Shown here: positions 42,660-51,876 of the stretch, piece by piece
Numbering within the stretch: position 1 is the first letter of the stretch
Layout: each line of letters starts with the position of its first letter
DNA from: Pseudolabrys sp.
GTDB taxonomy: Bacteria; Pseudomonadota; Alphaproteobacteria; Rhizobiales; Xanthobacteraceae
Assembly (NCBI GenBank): GCA_029980465.1
Contig: JARYIJ010000001.1
Span: 620,001-684,000, forward strand
Direction of reading: 5' to 3'
Length of the DNA: 64,000 bases
Notes under the pieces: generated by a model
What the model saw: only the letters and a program-made list of their open reading frames with translations
Databases searched by the model: none
What the model was told of the DNA's origin: nothing
Translations under genes and position numbers: made by a program

Positions 42660-44564
42660 TCACGCGATCAGCGGATAGGCCGGAATGGTGAGGAACGGAA
42701 CGAACTCCTTGCCGAGCACGAGCTGGCGGAACAGCTTCTCCGCCTCTGCGAAGCGGCCGCCGCTGAAATGACGCGCGCCGACCTCGTCCTTGATCCTGAG
42801 TATCTCCTCGTGCATGGCGCGCTCGAAAAAGGCGCGCGAGCAGGTCATGCCGGTGTCGAGCACGGCGCCGTATCTGAGCCACTGCCAGATCTGCGCGCGC
42901 GAGATTTCCGCCGTCGCCGCGTCCTCCATCAGATGATAGATCGGCACCGCGCCACGGCCGCCGAGCCAGGCCTCCAGATACTGCACGCCGACGCGAATGT
43001 TGAGGCGGAAGCCCTCCTCCGTCCTCGTGCCGTCATGGATGCGCAGCAGGTCGTCGCGCGTGACATTGACGTCCTCGCGCAGCCTGTCGAGCTGGTTCGG
43101 CTGCGGCATCAGCCGGTCGAACACGTCCTTCGCCACCGGCACCAGATCGGGATGCGCGACCCAGGTGCCGTCATAGCCCTCGCCGACCTCGCGCTCCTTG
43201 TCCTCGCGCACCTTGGCGAAGGCGGCGCCGTTCGCCGCCTCGTCGCCCTTGATCGGGATCTGCGCGGCCATGCCGCCCATCGCGAACGCGCCGCGGCGAT
43301 GGCAGGTCTTCACCAGCAGGTCGGCATAGGCGCCAAGGAATGCCTTGCCCATTACCATCTGCGAGCGGTCGGGCAGGATGAAACCCGGATGTTTCGCGAA
43401 AGTCTTGATGAAGGAGAAGATGTAGTCCCAGCGCCCGGCATTCATGCCGGCGATGTGCTCGCGCAGCTCCCACAGGATCTCGTCCATCTCGAACGCCGCC
43501 GGCAGCGTCTCGATCAGGACCGTCGCCTTGACGGTGCCGGGCCAGACGTTGATGTGCTTCTGCGCGAACAGGAACACGTCGTTCCATAGCCGCGCCTCGG
43601 CGTGGCTCTCGATCTTCGGCAGATAAAAGTAAGGCCCGCTGCCGCTGTAGATCTGCTTCTGCGCGTTGTGGAAGAAGTAGAGGCCGAAGTCGAACAGCGA
43701 GGCCGACATCGGCTCGCCGTCGACCGTGAGGTGCACCTCGTCGAGATGCCAGCCGCGCGGCCGCACGATCAGCACGGCGCGGATCAGGCCGACATCGTAG
43801 CGTTTCCTGCTTTGCGGATCGGTGAAGCCGATCTCACCGGCCCAGTAGTCGCGCAGGTTGATCTGGCCTTCGACGACGTTCGTCCAGGTCGGCGAATTGG
43901 CGTCCTCGAAGTCCGCCATGTAGTGGGTCGCGCCGGAATTGAGCGCGTTGACGATCATTTTGCGGTCGACCGGGCCAGTGATCTCGACGCGCCGGTTCTG
44001 CAGATCGTCGGGGATCGGCGCGACCGTCCAGTTGCCGGCGCGGATCGCCGCCGTCTCCGGCAGGAAATCCGGCAGCGCGCCTTCGTCATAACGGCGCTGC
44101 TTCTCTATGCGCGCGGCGAGCAGTTGCTTGCGCACCGGCTCGAAGGTCCGGTGCAACGCGCCGAGGAAGGCCAGCGCCTCCGGTGTGAAAATCTCCTCGT
44201 AGCGTGGGCCGAGATGGCCGCGCACCACGACCCCGGCTTCGATCGGCAGAGGCGGCTGCGGCGCAACATCAGGCGCGGGCTTCGGCTTTGGCTTCGACTG
44301 GAGCTTCCAGGGCGGACGTGGCTTCTTTGATCTGGCCGCTACCGCGGCCAGCGTCTTCTCGCGGTCCTTGTCGATGACCGGCTTGGCAGCGGGGCGCCTG
44401 GCCTTCGCTCGCGGCGCAGCCTGGCGCGCAGCTTTGGCCGGGCGCTTCGATGCCGCCTTCGAAGCCGACTGCGCCGCCGGCTTGCGCGTCACCTTCGCTG
44501 GCTTGCGCCCCGCGACCCGACTATTGGCTCTTGTCTTCTTGCTGGTCCGGCGGCGACTGGCCAT
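42660..44564 (-). CDS. aceB: Malate synthase A with a lysine/alanine-rich N-terminal tail
   Basis: Malate synthase condenses glyoxylate and acetyl-CoA in the glyoxylate bypass. From about residue 100 the protein is a standard form A enzyme: EEIFTPEALAFLGALHRTFE, VNALNSGATHYMADFEDANSPTW, VLIVRPRGWHL (catalytic Arg), ATVLIETLPAAFEMDEILWELR (metal-binding Glu) and FVMGGMAA-type region GAFAMGGMAAQIP. At 634 residues it is about 100 longer than usual. The excess is a basic tail rich in Lys, Ala, Pro and Arg, like histone H1-type tails. It shares the strand with the glycolate oxidase genes, which make glyoxylate. Confidence 0.95.
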   Translation of the reverse strand: MASRRRTSKKTRANSRVAGRKPAKVTRKPAAQSASKAASKRPAKAARQAAPRAKARRPAAKPVIDKDREKTLAAVAARSKKPRPPWKLQSKPKPKPAPDVAPQPPLPIEAGVVVRGHLGPRYEEIFTPEALAFLGALHRTFEPVRKQLLAARIEKQRRYDEGALPDFLPETAAIRAGNWTVAPIPDDLQNRRVEITGPVDRKMIVNALNSGATHYMADFEDANSPTWTNVVEGQINLRDYWAGEIGFTDPQSRKRYDVGLIRAVLIVRPRGWHLDEVHLTVDGEPMSASLFDFGLYFFHNAQKQIYSGSGPYFYLPKIESHAEARLWNDVFLFAQKHINVWPGTVKATVLIETLPAAFEMDEILWELREHIAGMNAGRWDYIFSFIKTFAKHPGFILPDRSQMVMGKAFLGAYADLLVKTCHRRGAFAMGGMAAQIPIKGDEAANGAAFAKVREDKEREVGEGYDGTWVAHPDLVPVAKDVFDRLMPQPNQLDRLREDVNVTRDDLLRIHDGTRTEEGFRLNIRVGVQYLEAWLGGRGAVPIYHLMEDAATAEISRAQIWQWLRYGAVLDTGMTCSRAFFERAMHEEILRIKDEVGARHFSGGRFAEAEKLFRQLVLGKEFVPFLTIPAYPLIA

Positions 44565-44586
44565 CCGATGGAACGCCCCCGGCCGG

Positions 44587-44841
44587 TCAGCGGAACAGCT
44601 TGAGGAGGCTTTCGAAGAAGCCGGCTTTGGCGGGCTTTTGTTCCGGCGCGGCCTTCTCTTTCGCCGCGGGCGGCGTCTTGCTCTTGCTCACGACCCTGTC
44701 CGGCGCCGCCTTGCTCGGCATCGTCTTCGGCGCAGCCTTCGCCGCCGCCTTGCCTCGCGCGGCGTTGTCCGGCGCGGCCTTGCCCGGCCCGCTCTTTCCC
44801 TTCGCGGTTTTTTCTTTCGCTTTCGTCGCTTTGGCCATCAT
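44587..44841 (-). CDS. Small lysine/alanine-rich basic protein in the glc locus
   Basis: The 84-residue protein starts MMAKATKAKEKTAKGKSGPG. Nearly all of it is low-complexity Lys/Ala/Pro; it ends with the amphipathic segment AGFFESLLKLFR. The start overlaps the glcF stop (ATGA), so it is cotranslated with glcF, and it ends just before the malate synthase gene, whose N-terminal tail has the same composition. There is no recognisable domain. Possible roles are nucleic-acid or membrane-surface binding. Reading-frame overlap and the conserved-looking C-terminal motif argue that it is real. Confidence 0.6.
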   Translation of the reverse strand: MMAKATKAKEKTAKGKSGPGKAAPDNAARGKAAAKAAPKTMPSKAAPDRVVSKSKTPPAAKEKAAPEQKPAKAGFFESLLKLFR

Positions 44842-46220
44842 GCTCCTCCCACCAGCTCGCTGGTTGCCTGACGCGTGTCCGCGGCGGACGCAGCCGATTG
44901 ACCAAACTCGACTCCCGCCAACGCGTCCGGCAGCGGACCGCCCGTCGCCCAATCGATCAGCTCGACGGTATGCACAACCGGGACATCCGCCGCTGACCCG
45001 ATCTGCATGATGCAGCCGATATTTCCGGCGGCGATCACATCCGGGCCGACCGACCTGATGTGCGCGACCTTGCGGTCGCGCAGCGCATTCGCAAGGTGCG
45101 GCTGGAGGATATTGTAGGTGCCCGCCGAGCCGCAGCACAAATGTGATTCGGGAACCTCTTTTACAATGAAACCCAGCCTGGACAGCAATTCTTTCGGCTG
45201 GCGGACGACTTTCTGGCCGTGCTGCAGCGAACAGGCGGCGTGATAGGCCACCGTCAGCGCCGGCGCCTGCGAGGCCGGCAGGTCCAGCTTGGCCAGATAC
45301 TCGCTGATATCGAGCGTCAGCGCCGAGACCTTGGCCGCCTTGGCGGCATAGGCGTCGTCGGTGCGCAGCATGAAGCCGTAGTCCTTGATGGTGGTGCCGC
45401 AGCCCGACACGTTGACCAGGATGGCGTCGAGGCCCTTGTTGTCTCCCTGGCCGTCGATCTCGCGCGTCCAGGCGTCGATGTTGTTGCGGGCCTGCGCCAA
45501 CGCCTCGCTCTCACGGCCCATGTGATGCACCAGCGAGCCGCAGCACGCCTCGCCCGCCGCGATGACGACCTCGACGCCGAGCCGGTTGAGCAGCCGGATG
45601 GTCGCCTCGTGCGTCGACGGCGACAGCACCGGCGCGACGCAGCCGTTGAGCAGCGCGACGCGGCCGCGCCTGACGCCCTGCGCCGGATAGACCGTGCCGG
45701 TGCGGTCCTGCGGCGGCGCGATCCTGCCGCGCGGGGTGAGTCGCAGCATCGCGGCGACGCGGCTAAGGCCGACGGCGCCGAACAGCGGCGCGAACGGGCG
45801 CGCGATCAGGCCGGCGACCAGCGCCAGGCGGAATTTCGACGGATAAGGCAGCGTCCGCGCCAGCAGGCCGCGCAGCGCGCGATCGAACAGCGGGCGCTTG
45901 TAGGTCTTCTCGATATGCTCGCGGGCATGATCGACGAGATGCATGTAATGGACGCCCGCTGGACACGTCGTCATGCAAGCGAGGCAGGACAGGCAGCGGT
46001 CGATGTGCTTGACGACGTCGCGGGTCGCGTCGCGCGAATTCTCCAGCATGTCCTTGATGAGGTAGATGCGGCCGCGCGGCGAATCGAGCTCGTCGCCGAG
46101 CGTGACATAGGTCGGGCAGGTCGCGGTGCAGAAGCCGCAATGCACGCAGGCGCGCAGGATCTTCTCGGATTCCGCGGTCTGCGGATCGGCCAGTTGCGCG
46201 AGGGTGAAGCTGGTCTGCAT
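44838..46220 (-). CDS. glcF: Glycolate oxidase iron-sulfur subunit
   Basis: The 460-residue protein carries two [4Fe-4S] motifs near the N-terminus (CVHCGFCTATCPTY, about 26-39, and CLSCLACMTTCPAG, about 77-90), followed by two cysteine-rich CCG domains (EACCGSLVHHMG and HLCCGSAGTYN). GlcF passes electrons from the GlcD/GlcE flavin site to the membrane quinone pool when glycolate is oxidised to glyoxylate. The gene follows glcE after a 160-base gap holding a two-hairpin repeat. Confidence 0.95.
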   Translation of the reverse strand: MQTSFTLAQLADPQTAESEKILRACVHCGFCTATCPTYVTLGDELDSPRGRIYLIKDMLENSRDATRDVVKHIDRCLSCLACMTTCPAGVHYMHLVDHAREHIEKTYKRPLFDRALRGLLARTLPYPSKFRLALVAGLIARPFAPLFGAVGLSRVAAMLRLTPRGRIAPPQDRTGTVYPAQGVRRGRVALLNGCVAPVLSPSTHEATIRLLNRLGVEVVIAAGEACCGSLVHHMGRESEALAQARNNIDAWTREIDGQGDNKGLDAILVNVSGCGTTIKDYGFMLRTDDAYAAKAAKVSALTLDISEYLAKLDLPASQAPALTVAYHAACSLQHGQKVVRQPKELLSRLGFIVKEVPESHLCCGSAGTYNILQPHLANALRDRKVAHIRSVGPDVIAAGNIGCIMQIGSAADVPVVHTVELIDWATGGPLPDALAGVEFGQSAASAADTRQATSELVGGA

Positions 46221-46255
46221 CGGTCTAAACCTCGCACGCGCCAGAAAAAATCGAT

Positions 46256-46350
46256 GTCGTCCCGGGCGGGCGCAAGCGAGGCCCGGGACTCATACGCCGC
46301 GCCCTCTCGATAGGGCACGGCGTATGAGTCCCCGCTTTCGCGGGGACGAC
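46256..46350. repeat. ORF-less two-hairpin element resembling ends of the GIY-YIG cassette (95 bp)
   Basis: The right half, ACTCATACGCCG when read inward followed by GTCCCCGC-TTTC-GCGGGGAC and GAC, is nearly the same as the end of the 6498-6873 cassette. The left half is GTCGTCCCGGGC with GCCCGGGAC and CTCATACGCCG. The halves are inverted around a short CGCCCT-CTCGAT-AGGGC centre. No ORF lies inside, so it looks like a non-autonomous version. Confidence 0.75.
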
Positions 46351-46379
46351 ACCGGGAGATATGACACGGTCAAACACCA

Positions 46380-47594
46380 TCACACCCCCGCATACATGCG
46401 GCCCGGATTGAGCACGCCCTTGGGATCGAAGCTGTCTTTGATGCGCTTGCCGAGCGCGGCGAGGCCCGGCGCCTGCGGCTCGAACACCTCGGCGCTGGCG
46501 CGCACCGCAGCCGCCGCACGGATCAGGGTGGCGTGGCCGCCAGCCGCGGCGACCGCGCCGCGGATCGCGGCGGAGTCCGGCTCGTCGGCGAACGGCATCG
46601 CGCTCCAGATCAGGCCGCCGCCCCAGTCGTAGACCATCTGCGCCGCCGGCGTGATCGCCGCTGCAACCTTGTGCGCCTCTCCCGGCGTCACCGAGACGCG
46701 CCACAGCGGCCGCGCCGCATTGTCGCCGGCGGCGAACGGCCGGACATCGCGGATGTCGCGCCATAACGCCTGCGATTGCGCTTGCGTCAGCACCGCGCGC
46801 TCGCCGTACGGCTTCATCAGCGTGCTGAGCGCCTCGCTGCGGTGCGCGACCGACGGCGCGAAGCCTTCGAGGCGCAGCACGGTGGCCGCACGCGCGTCGG
46901 GCAAGACGCCGAAATGCGACGTGACGTGATCGGGCAGATGCGCCGCGCCAGACACGTCGAACGGCGAGCCGAGCGCCGCCGCCATCGCCCTGGCGGCCTG
47001 CGCGTCGTCGAGGCCATGGACGACGATGCTCGCCTCGGTCTCGGCTTTCGGCAGCACCTTGACCGTGACCTCGGTCATCGCCGCCAGCGTGCCCCACGAG
47101 CCCGCCAGCACCTTGCACAGGTCGTAGCCGGTGACGTTCTTCACCACGCGGCCGCCGGACTTGATGCTGTCGCCGCGGCCGGTGACGCCGTGCACGCCGA
47201 GGAAGTGGTCGCGTGCGGCGCCGGCCTTGATGCGGCGCGGACCGGAGAGATTCGTGGCGATGACGCCACCGATGGTGCCTTCGCCCGCCGCGCCGCCGAG
47301 CAACGGCCCGTAATCCGCCGGCTCGAACGCCAGCTCCTGATGACGGCTCGCCAGTAGCGCCTCGATCTCGGCGATCGGCGTTCCGGCTTTGGCGGAGAGG
47401 ATCAATTCGTCCGGCTCGTAGAGCGTGACGCCCGAAAGGTCCGACAGGTCGAGCGTCAGGTCGGTCTGGCCCGGCCGGCCGATAGCGCGCTTCGAGCCGC
47501 GGCCGACGACCTCGAGCGGCGTTCCGTTGCCGAGCGCGAAGCGCACGGCCTCCTCGACGTCCCTGGCGTCACGCGGCTTGAGGGTGTCGGCCAT
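46380..47594 (-). CDS. glcE: Glycolate oxidase FAD-binding subunit
   Basis: The 404-residue flavoprotein of the FAD_binding_4 type begins MADTLKPRDARDVEEAVRFA. Its FAD-binding block is LAFEPADYGPLLGGAAGEGTIGGVIATNLSGPRR, with KNVTGYDLCKVLAGSWG further on. It is the second flavin subunit of the glycolate oxidase complex, with GlcD and GlcF. It starts seven bases after the glcD stop. Confidence 0.95.
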   Translation of the reverse strand: MADTLKPRDARDVEEAVRFALGNGTPLEVVGRGSKRAIGRPGQTDLTLDLSDLSGVTLYEPDELILSAKAGTPIAEIEALLASRHQELAFEPADYGPLLGGAAGEGTIGGVIATNLSGPRRIKAGAARDHFLGVHGVTGRGDSIKSGGRVVKNVTGYDLCKVLAGSWGTLAAMTEVTVKVLPKAETEASIVVHGLDDAQAARAMAAALGSPFDVSGAAHLPDHVTSHFGVLPDARAATVLRLEGFAPSVAHRSEALSTLMKPYGERAVLTQAQSQALWRDIRDVRPFAAGDNAARPLWRVSVTPGEAHKVAAAITPAAQMVYDWGGGLIWSAMPFADEPDSAAIRGAVAAAGGHATLIRAAAAVRASAEVFEPQAPGLAALGKRIKDSFDPKGVLNPGRMYAGV

Positions 47595-47600
47595 GGCCGG

Positions 47601-49088
<1,488 letters not shown>

Positions 49089-49206
49089 CGGCAATCCCAG
49101 GCGGTCGCGGCAAACGAAACAGGTTGACACATAGCTCTTACAACGCCATCGAAAAAGAGCCGGGCGACGGCATCATGACCAATGTCATATTCAGAGGAGG
49201 GAATAC

Positions 49207-49593
49207 ATGTTGATCCGGACGGCCGTCCTTGCCGCAGCTTTTGCCGTTTCGACTATAGCGGCCCACGCCGAGGATGTGTCGGCGGGCGAGCAATCGTTCA
49301 AGAAATGCTTTCCCTGCCATTCGATCGGCGAAGGTGCCAAAAACAAGGTCGGGCCGGAGCTCAACGGCCTCGACGGCCGCCATTCCGGCACCGCGCCGGG
49401 TTACCATTATTCGGACGCCAACCTGAAGTCCGGCATCACCTGGAACAAGAAGCAGTTCCTCGAATACATCAAGGGTCCGCAAGCCAAGATTCCCGGCACC
49501 AAGATGACTTTCCCCGGCATCAAGAACGAGAAGGAAGCCGAGAACCTTTGGGCCTATTTGTCGCAGTTCGACGCCAACGGCAAAAAGAAATAG
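49207..49593 (+). CDS. Class I cytochrome c (c2-like)
   Basis: The 128-residue periplasmic monohaem cytochrome has a signal peptide MLIRTAVLAAAFAVSTIAAHA, haem-binding CFPCH (about 34-38), and axial Met in GTKMTFPGI. The order (SFKKCFPCHSIGEGAKNKVGPELNGL, then IKGPQAKIPGTKM) is that of cytochrome c2/c550. It may carry electrons to a terminal oxidase. GGAGG precedes ATG 49207. It is transcribed away from glcD. Confidence 0.95.
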   Translation: MLIRTAVLAAAFAVSTIAAHAEDVSAGEQSFKKCFPCHSIGEGAKNKVGPELNGLDGRHSGTAPGYHYSDANLKSGITWNKKQFLEYIKGPQAKIPGTKMTFPGIKNEKEAENLWAYLSQFDANGKKK

Positions 49594-49605
49594 GCTCTCC
49601 CGAGG

Positions 49606-49619
49606 TTGACCTCGATCAA
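49606..49619 (+). promoter_or_regulatory. FNR/FixK-type box upstream of universal stress protein
   Basis: TTGACCTCGATCAA fits TTGA-N6-TCAA, one base from the symmetrical TTGAT-N4-ATCAA consensus. It lies 63 bases before the usp start codon. It suggests induction under low oxygen by FixK/FNR; TATATA at about 49655-49660 could be part of a -10 element. Confidence 0.55.
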
Positions 49620-49681
49620 GGCTATCTGTGCGGTCATGCTGTTTTTAGAGACAGTATATAGCAGCCCTCGGGAGAAGAGGA

Positions 49682-50515
49682 ATGATCAAGGACCTCATCG
49701 TCAGTCTGAGCGTCGGTGACGGCATCACTGACAAAGCCGGCCCCTACGCGATCTCCATCGCGGAGGCTTTCGAGGCCCACGTGCTCGGAGTCGGCTTCGT
49801 TTACGACCCGGTCATTCCCGGCGCGGTCATGGGCGGCATCCCGCCCGAGTTCATCGAGTCCCAGCGCCGCGAGGCAGACGCCTTCGCCAGGAAGGCGCTG
49901 ACCCAGTTCGAGCAGGCGGCGAAGCGCGCCGCCGTCTCGTACGAGACCTTGACGGCGAACGACAGCATCGGCGGCGCGACCGACAGGATAACGAGGCTGG
50001 CGCGCCGGTTTGACCTCGCCGTCGTTGGTCAGGCCGAGCCGGACCGCACGGCCGTCGAAGAGACGATCGCCGAAGGCGTCCTGTTCGGCGCGGGCAGACC
50101 GGTTGTCGTCGTTCCCTTCATCCAGAAGAAGGGCATCGATCTCGATCATGTCATGGTGTGCTGGGACGGCAGCCAGGCCGCGGCGCGCGCCATCGGCGAT
50201 GCGATGCCGTTTCTGAAACAGGCCAGGCAGGTCGAGATCGTGATCGTCGGCAACGATCCCGGCAAGAAAGACGAAATTCCGGGCGTCGATCTCGGCAAGC
50301 ATCTGGCGCGACACGGCCTCAAGGTCGATGTGAAGCGGCTGACCGCGCCGGACCTCGATGTCACCAACACGCTCCTGTCCTATGCCGCCGATTCCGACAC
50401 CACGTTCATGGTCATGGGCGGCTATGGCCATTCGCGGCTGCGGGAGTTCGTGCTGGGCGGCGCGACGCGCGGCATTCTGTCGTCGATGACGGTGCCGACG
50501 CTGATGTCGCATTGA
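49682..50515 (+). CDS. Universal stress protein, two tandem Usp domains
   Basis: The 277-residue protein is made of two UspA folds. The N-terminal one begins MIKDLIVSLSVGDGITDKA. The C-terminal one starts near residue 150 (DHVMVCWDGSQAAARAIGD) and keeps the ATP-binding loop VMGGYGHSRLREFVLGGATRGILSS, while the first lacks a clear loop. Such proteins help survival under starvation or hypoxia. The FNR/FixK-type box upstream fits that. GGGAGAAGAGG precedes ATG. The downstream GNAT gene overlaps its stop. Confidence 0.93.
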   Translation: MIKDLIVSLSVGDGITDKAGPYAISIAEAFEAHVLGVGFVYDPVIPGAVMGGIPPEFIESQRREADAFARKALTQFEQAAKRAAVSYETLTANDSIGGATDRITRLARRFDLAVVGQAEPDRTAVEETIAEGVLFGAGRPVVVVPFIQKKGIDLDHVMVCWDGSQAAARAIGDAMPFLKQARQVEIVIVGNDPGKKDEIPGVDLGKHLARHGLKVDVKRLTAPDLDVTNTLLSYAADSDTTFMVMGGYGHSRLREFVLGGATRGILSSMTVPTLMSH

Positions 50516-51033
50516 CGGCGGCTCCACCGGTCTGGACCGGAACATTGCGCGACGGCGCGCGCGTGACGATTCGTCCGCTCACGCCGGCTGACGCTGCACT
50601 TTATCCGGACTTCTTCGCCCACGTGACGGCGGACGACCTGCGATTACGGTTCTTCGCGCCGATCGCAACGCTGACGCCGGAGATGATCGCGCATTTCACC
50701 CATTACGATCCGGCCAAAGCCATGGCCTTCATCGCCATCGGCGGCAACGGCGAGATGCTCGGCGTCGCCCGGCTGCACGACGATCCCGACGGCAAAGGCG
50801 GCGAATTCGCCGTGCTGGTCCGCTCGTCGCTCAAGGGCCACGGCCTCGGCTGGCTGCTCATGCAGCACATCATCGACTACGCCAGGCGGAAGGGTCTTGC
50901 GAGCGTGCACGGCGAAGTGCTCAGCGAGAACCTGACCATGCTGCAGATGTGCAGGGAGCTCGGCTTCGGCATCGCCGACGACGCCGGCGAGGCCGGAGTC
51001 AAGCGTGCGACGCTGAAGCTTGGGCTCGCGTGA
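50512..51033 (+). CDS. GNAT family N-acetyltransferase
   Basis: The roughly 173-residue GNAT domain opens DGARVTIRPLTPADAALYPDFF. The acetyl-CoA loop is in RSSLKGHGLGWLLMQHIIDYARRKG (Q/RxxGxG/A), and VLSENLTMLQMCRELGFGIADD follows. Proteins of this type next to Usp proteins are often protein lysine acetyltransferases. A TTG at 50512 overlapping the usp stop (TTGA) is the likeliest start because the frame has no ATG or GTG nearby, but this is uncertain. Confidence 0.82.
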   Translation: MTAAPPVWTGTLRDGARVTIRPLTPADAALYPDFFAHVTADDLRLRFFAPIATLTPEMIAHFTHYDPAKAMAFIAIGGNGEMLGVARLHDDPDGKGGEFAVLVRSSLKGHGLGWLLMQHIIDYARRKGLASVHGEVLSENLTMLQMCRELGFGIADDAGEAGVKRATLKLGLA

Positions 51034-51070
51034 CATTCCGACGCCTCGATTCGACTTGATATCATCCCGC

Positions 51071-51733
51071 TCAGTCGCGGCGGCCGAGAGGAAGCTGGGC
51101 CACCAGCCCGAACGCGCGGGCATCGCCGACGCCGAGCGCGCGCAGGCAGAGCAAGGTGGCGGTCTGCACCGCCTCGCGCGTCTTCGCCGGATCGTCATCG
51201 ACAGCCGGGGCCATCGGACCGATCAAGCCTTCGAGCAGCGCGCCGACGATAGCCGGCGCGGCGATCGTCACGTCCTGCCCGGGCAGATATCCGCGCACGA
51301 TCGCGACCCGCATGCGCTGCTGCAATTCATCCGACAGCGCGGCCCGGAAATCCCGACGCGCCGCGTCGGCTTCCGGCTCGGCCGGCTCCGCCATCACCGC
51401 CCAGGCCAGCTTGCGCTCGCTCATGGCCCGCGCCGCGAACGTGGCGATCGCGGCCGCCAGCGCCGACAGCGGGCCGGGCGCAGCGCCGGCCGCCGCGCGC
51501 ATGGCGTCGAGCTCACGCTCGGCGACGTCGGCGATAAGCTGGGAGACGAGATCGGCCTTGGCCGGGAAATAGCGATAGACCGTGCCGGTCGCGATGCCGG
51601 CGCGCCCGGCGACCGGGATGATCTGGACCGCCGCCATGCCGCCCCGCGCCGCCTCGATCCGCGCGGCGTCGAGGATAGCCTGTTCGCGGGCGGCGAGCCG
51701 CCGGATGACACTTTCGGTACGGCGATAGGGCAT
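51071..51733 (-). CDS. TetR/AcrR family transcriptional regulator
   Basis: The 220-residue protein has an N-terminal helix-turn-helix (REQAILDAARIEAARGGMAAVQIIPVAGRAGIATGTVYRYFPAKADLVSQL, about 16-66) and an all-helical ligand domain. There is no obvious target gene: the upstream neighbour is the island amidase on the same strand. The ligand is unknown. Confidence 0.92.
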   Translation of the reverse strand: MPYRRTESVIRRLAAREQAILDAARIEAARGGMAAVQIIPVAGRAGIATGTVYRYFPAKADLVSQLIADVAERELDAMRAAAGAAPGPLSALAAAIATFAARAMSERKLAWAVMAEPAEPEADAARRDFRAALSDELQQRMRVAIVRGYLPGQDVTIAAPAIVGALLEGLIGPMAPAVDDDPAKTREAVQTATLLCLRALGVGDARAFGLVAQLPLGRRD

Positions 51734-51774
51734 GTCGAACGAATGAATGTCAATTCACTCGATTCGAGGCAAGC

Positions 51775-51860
51775 TGGACGCGCGTCCCGGACGTAGCGCA
51801 GCGCGAACCGAAGTGACGCCGTGCGCGCTGCAGAACCGGGATCCGGTTTCTTTGTCGCTA
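51775..51860. repeat. Family-2 repeat fragment at the left edge of the low-GC island
   Basis: CGCGTCCCGGACGTAGCGCAGCGCG and GCTGCAGAACCGGGATCCGGTTTC resemble the central part of family-2 repeats, but the outer and right parts are missing. It sits between the TetR gene and the island amidase, where base composition drops sharply; the truncation may mark the island junction. Confidence 0.5.
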
Positions 51861-51876
51861 GACCGACAATTCCAAG

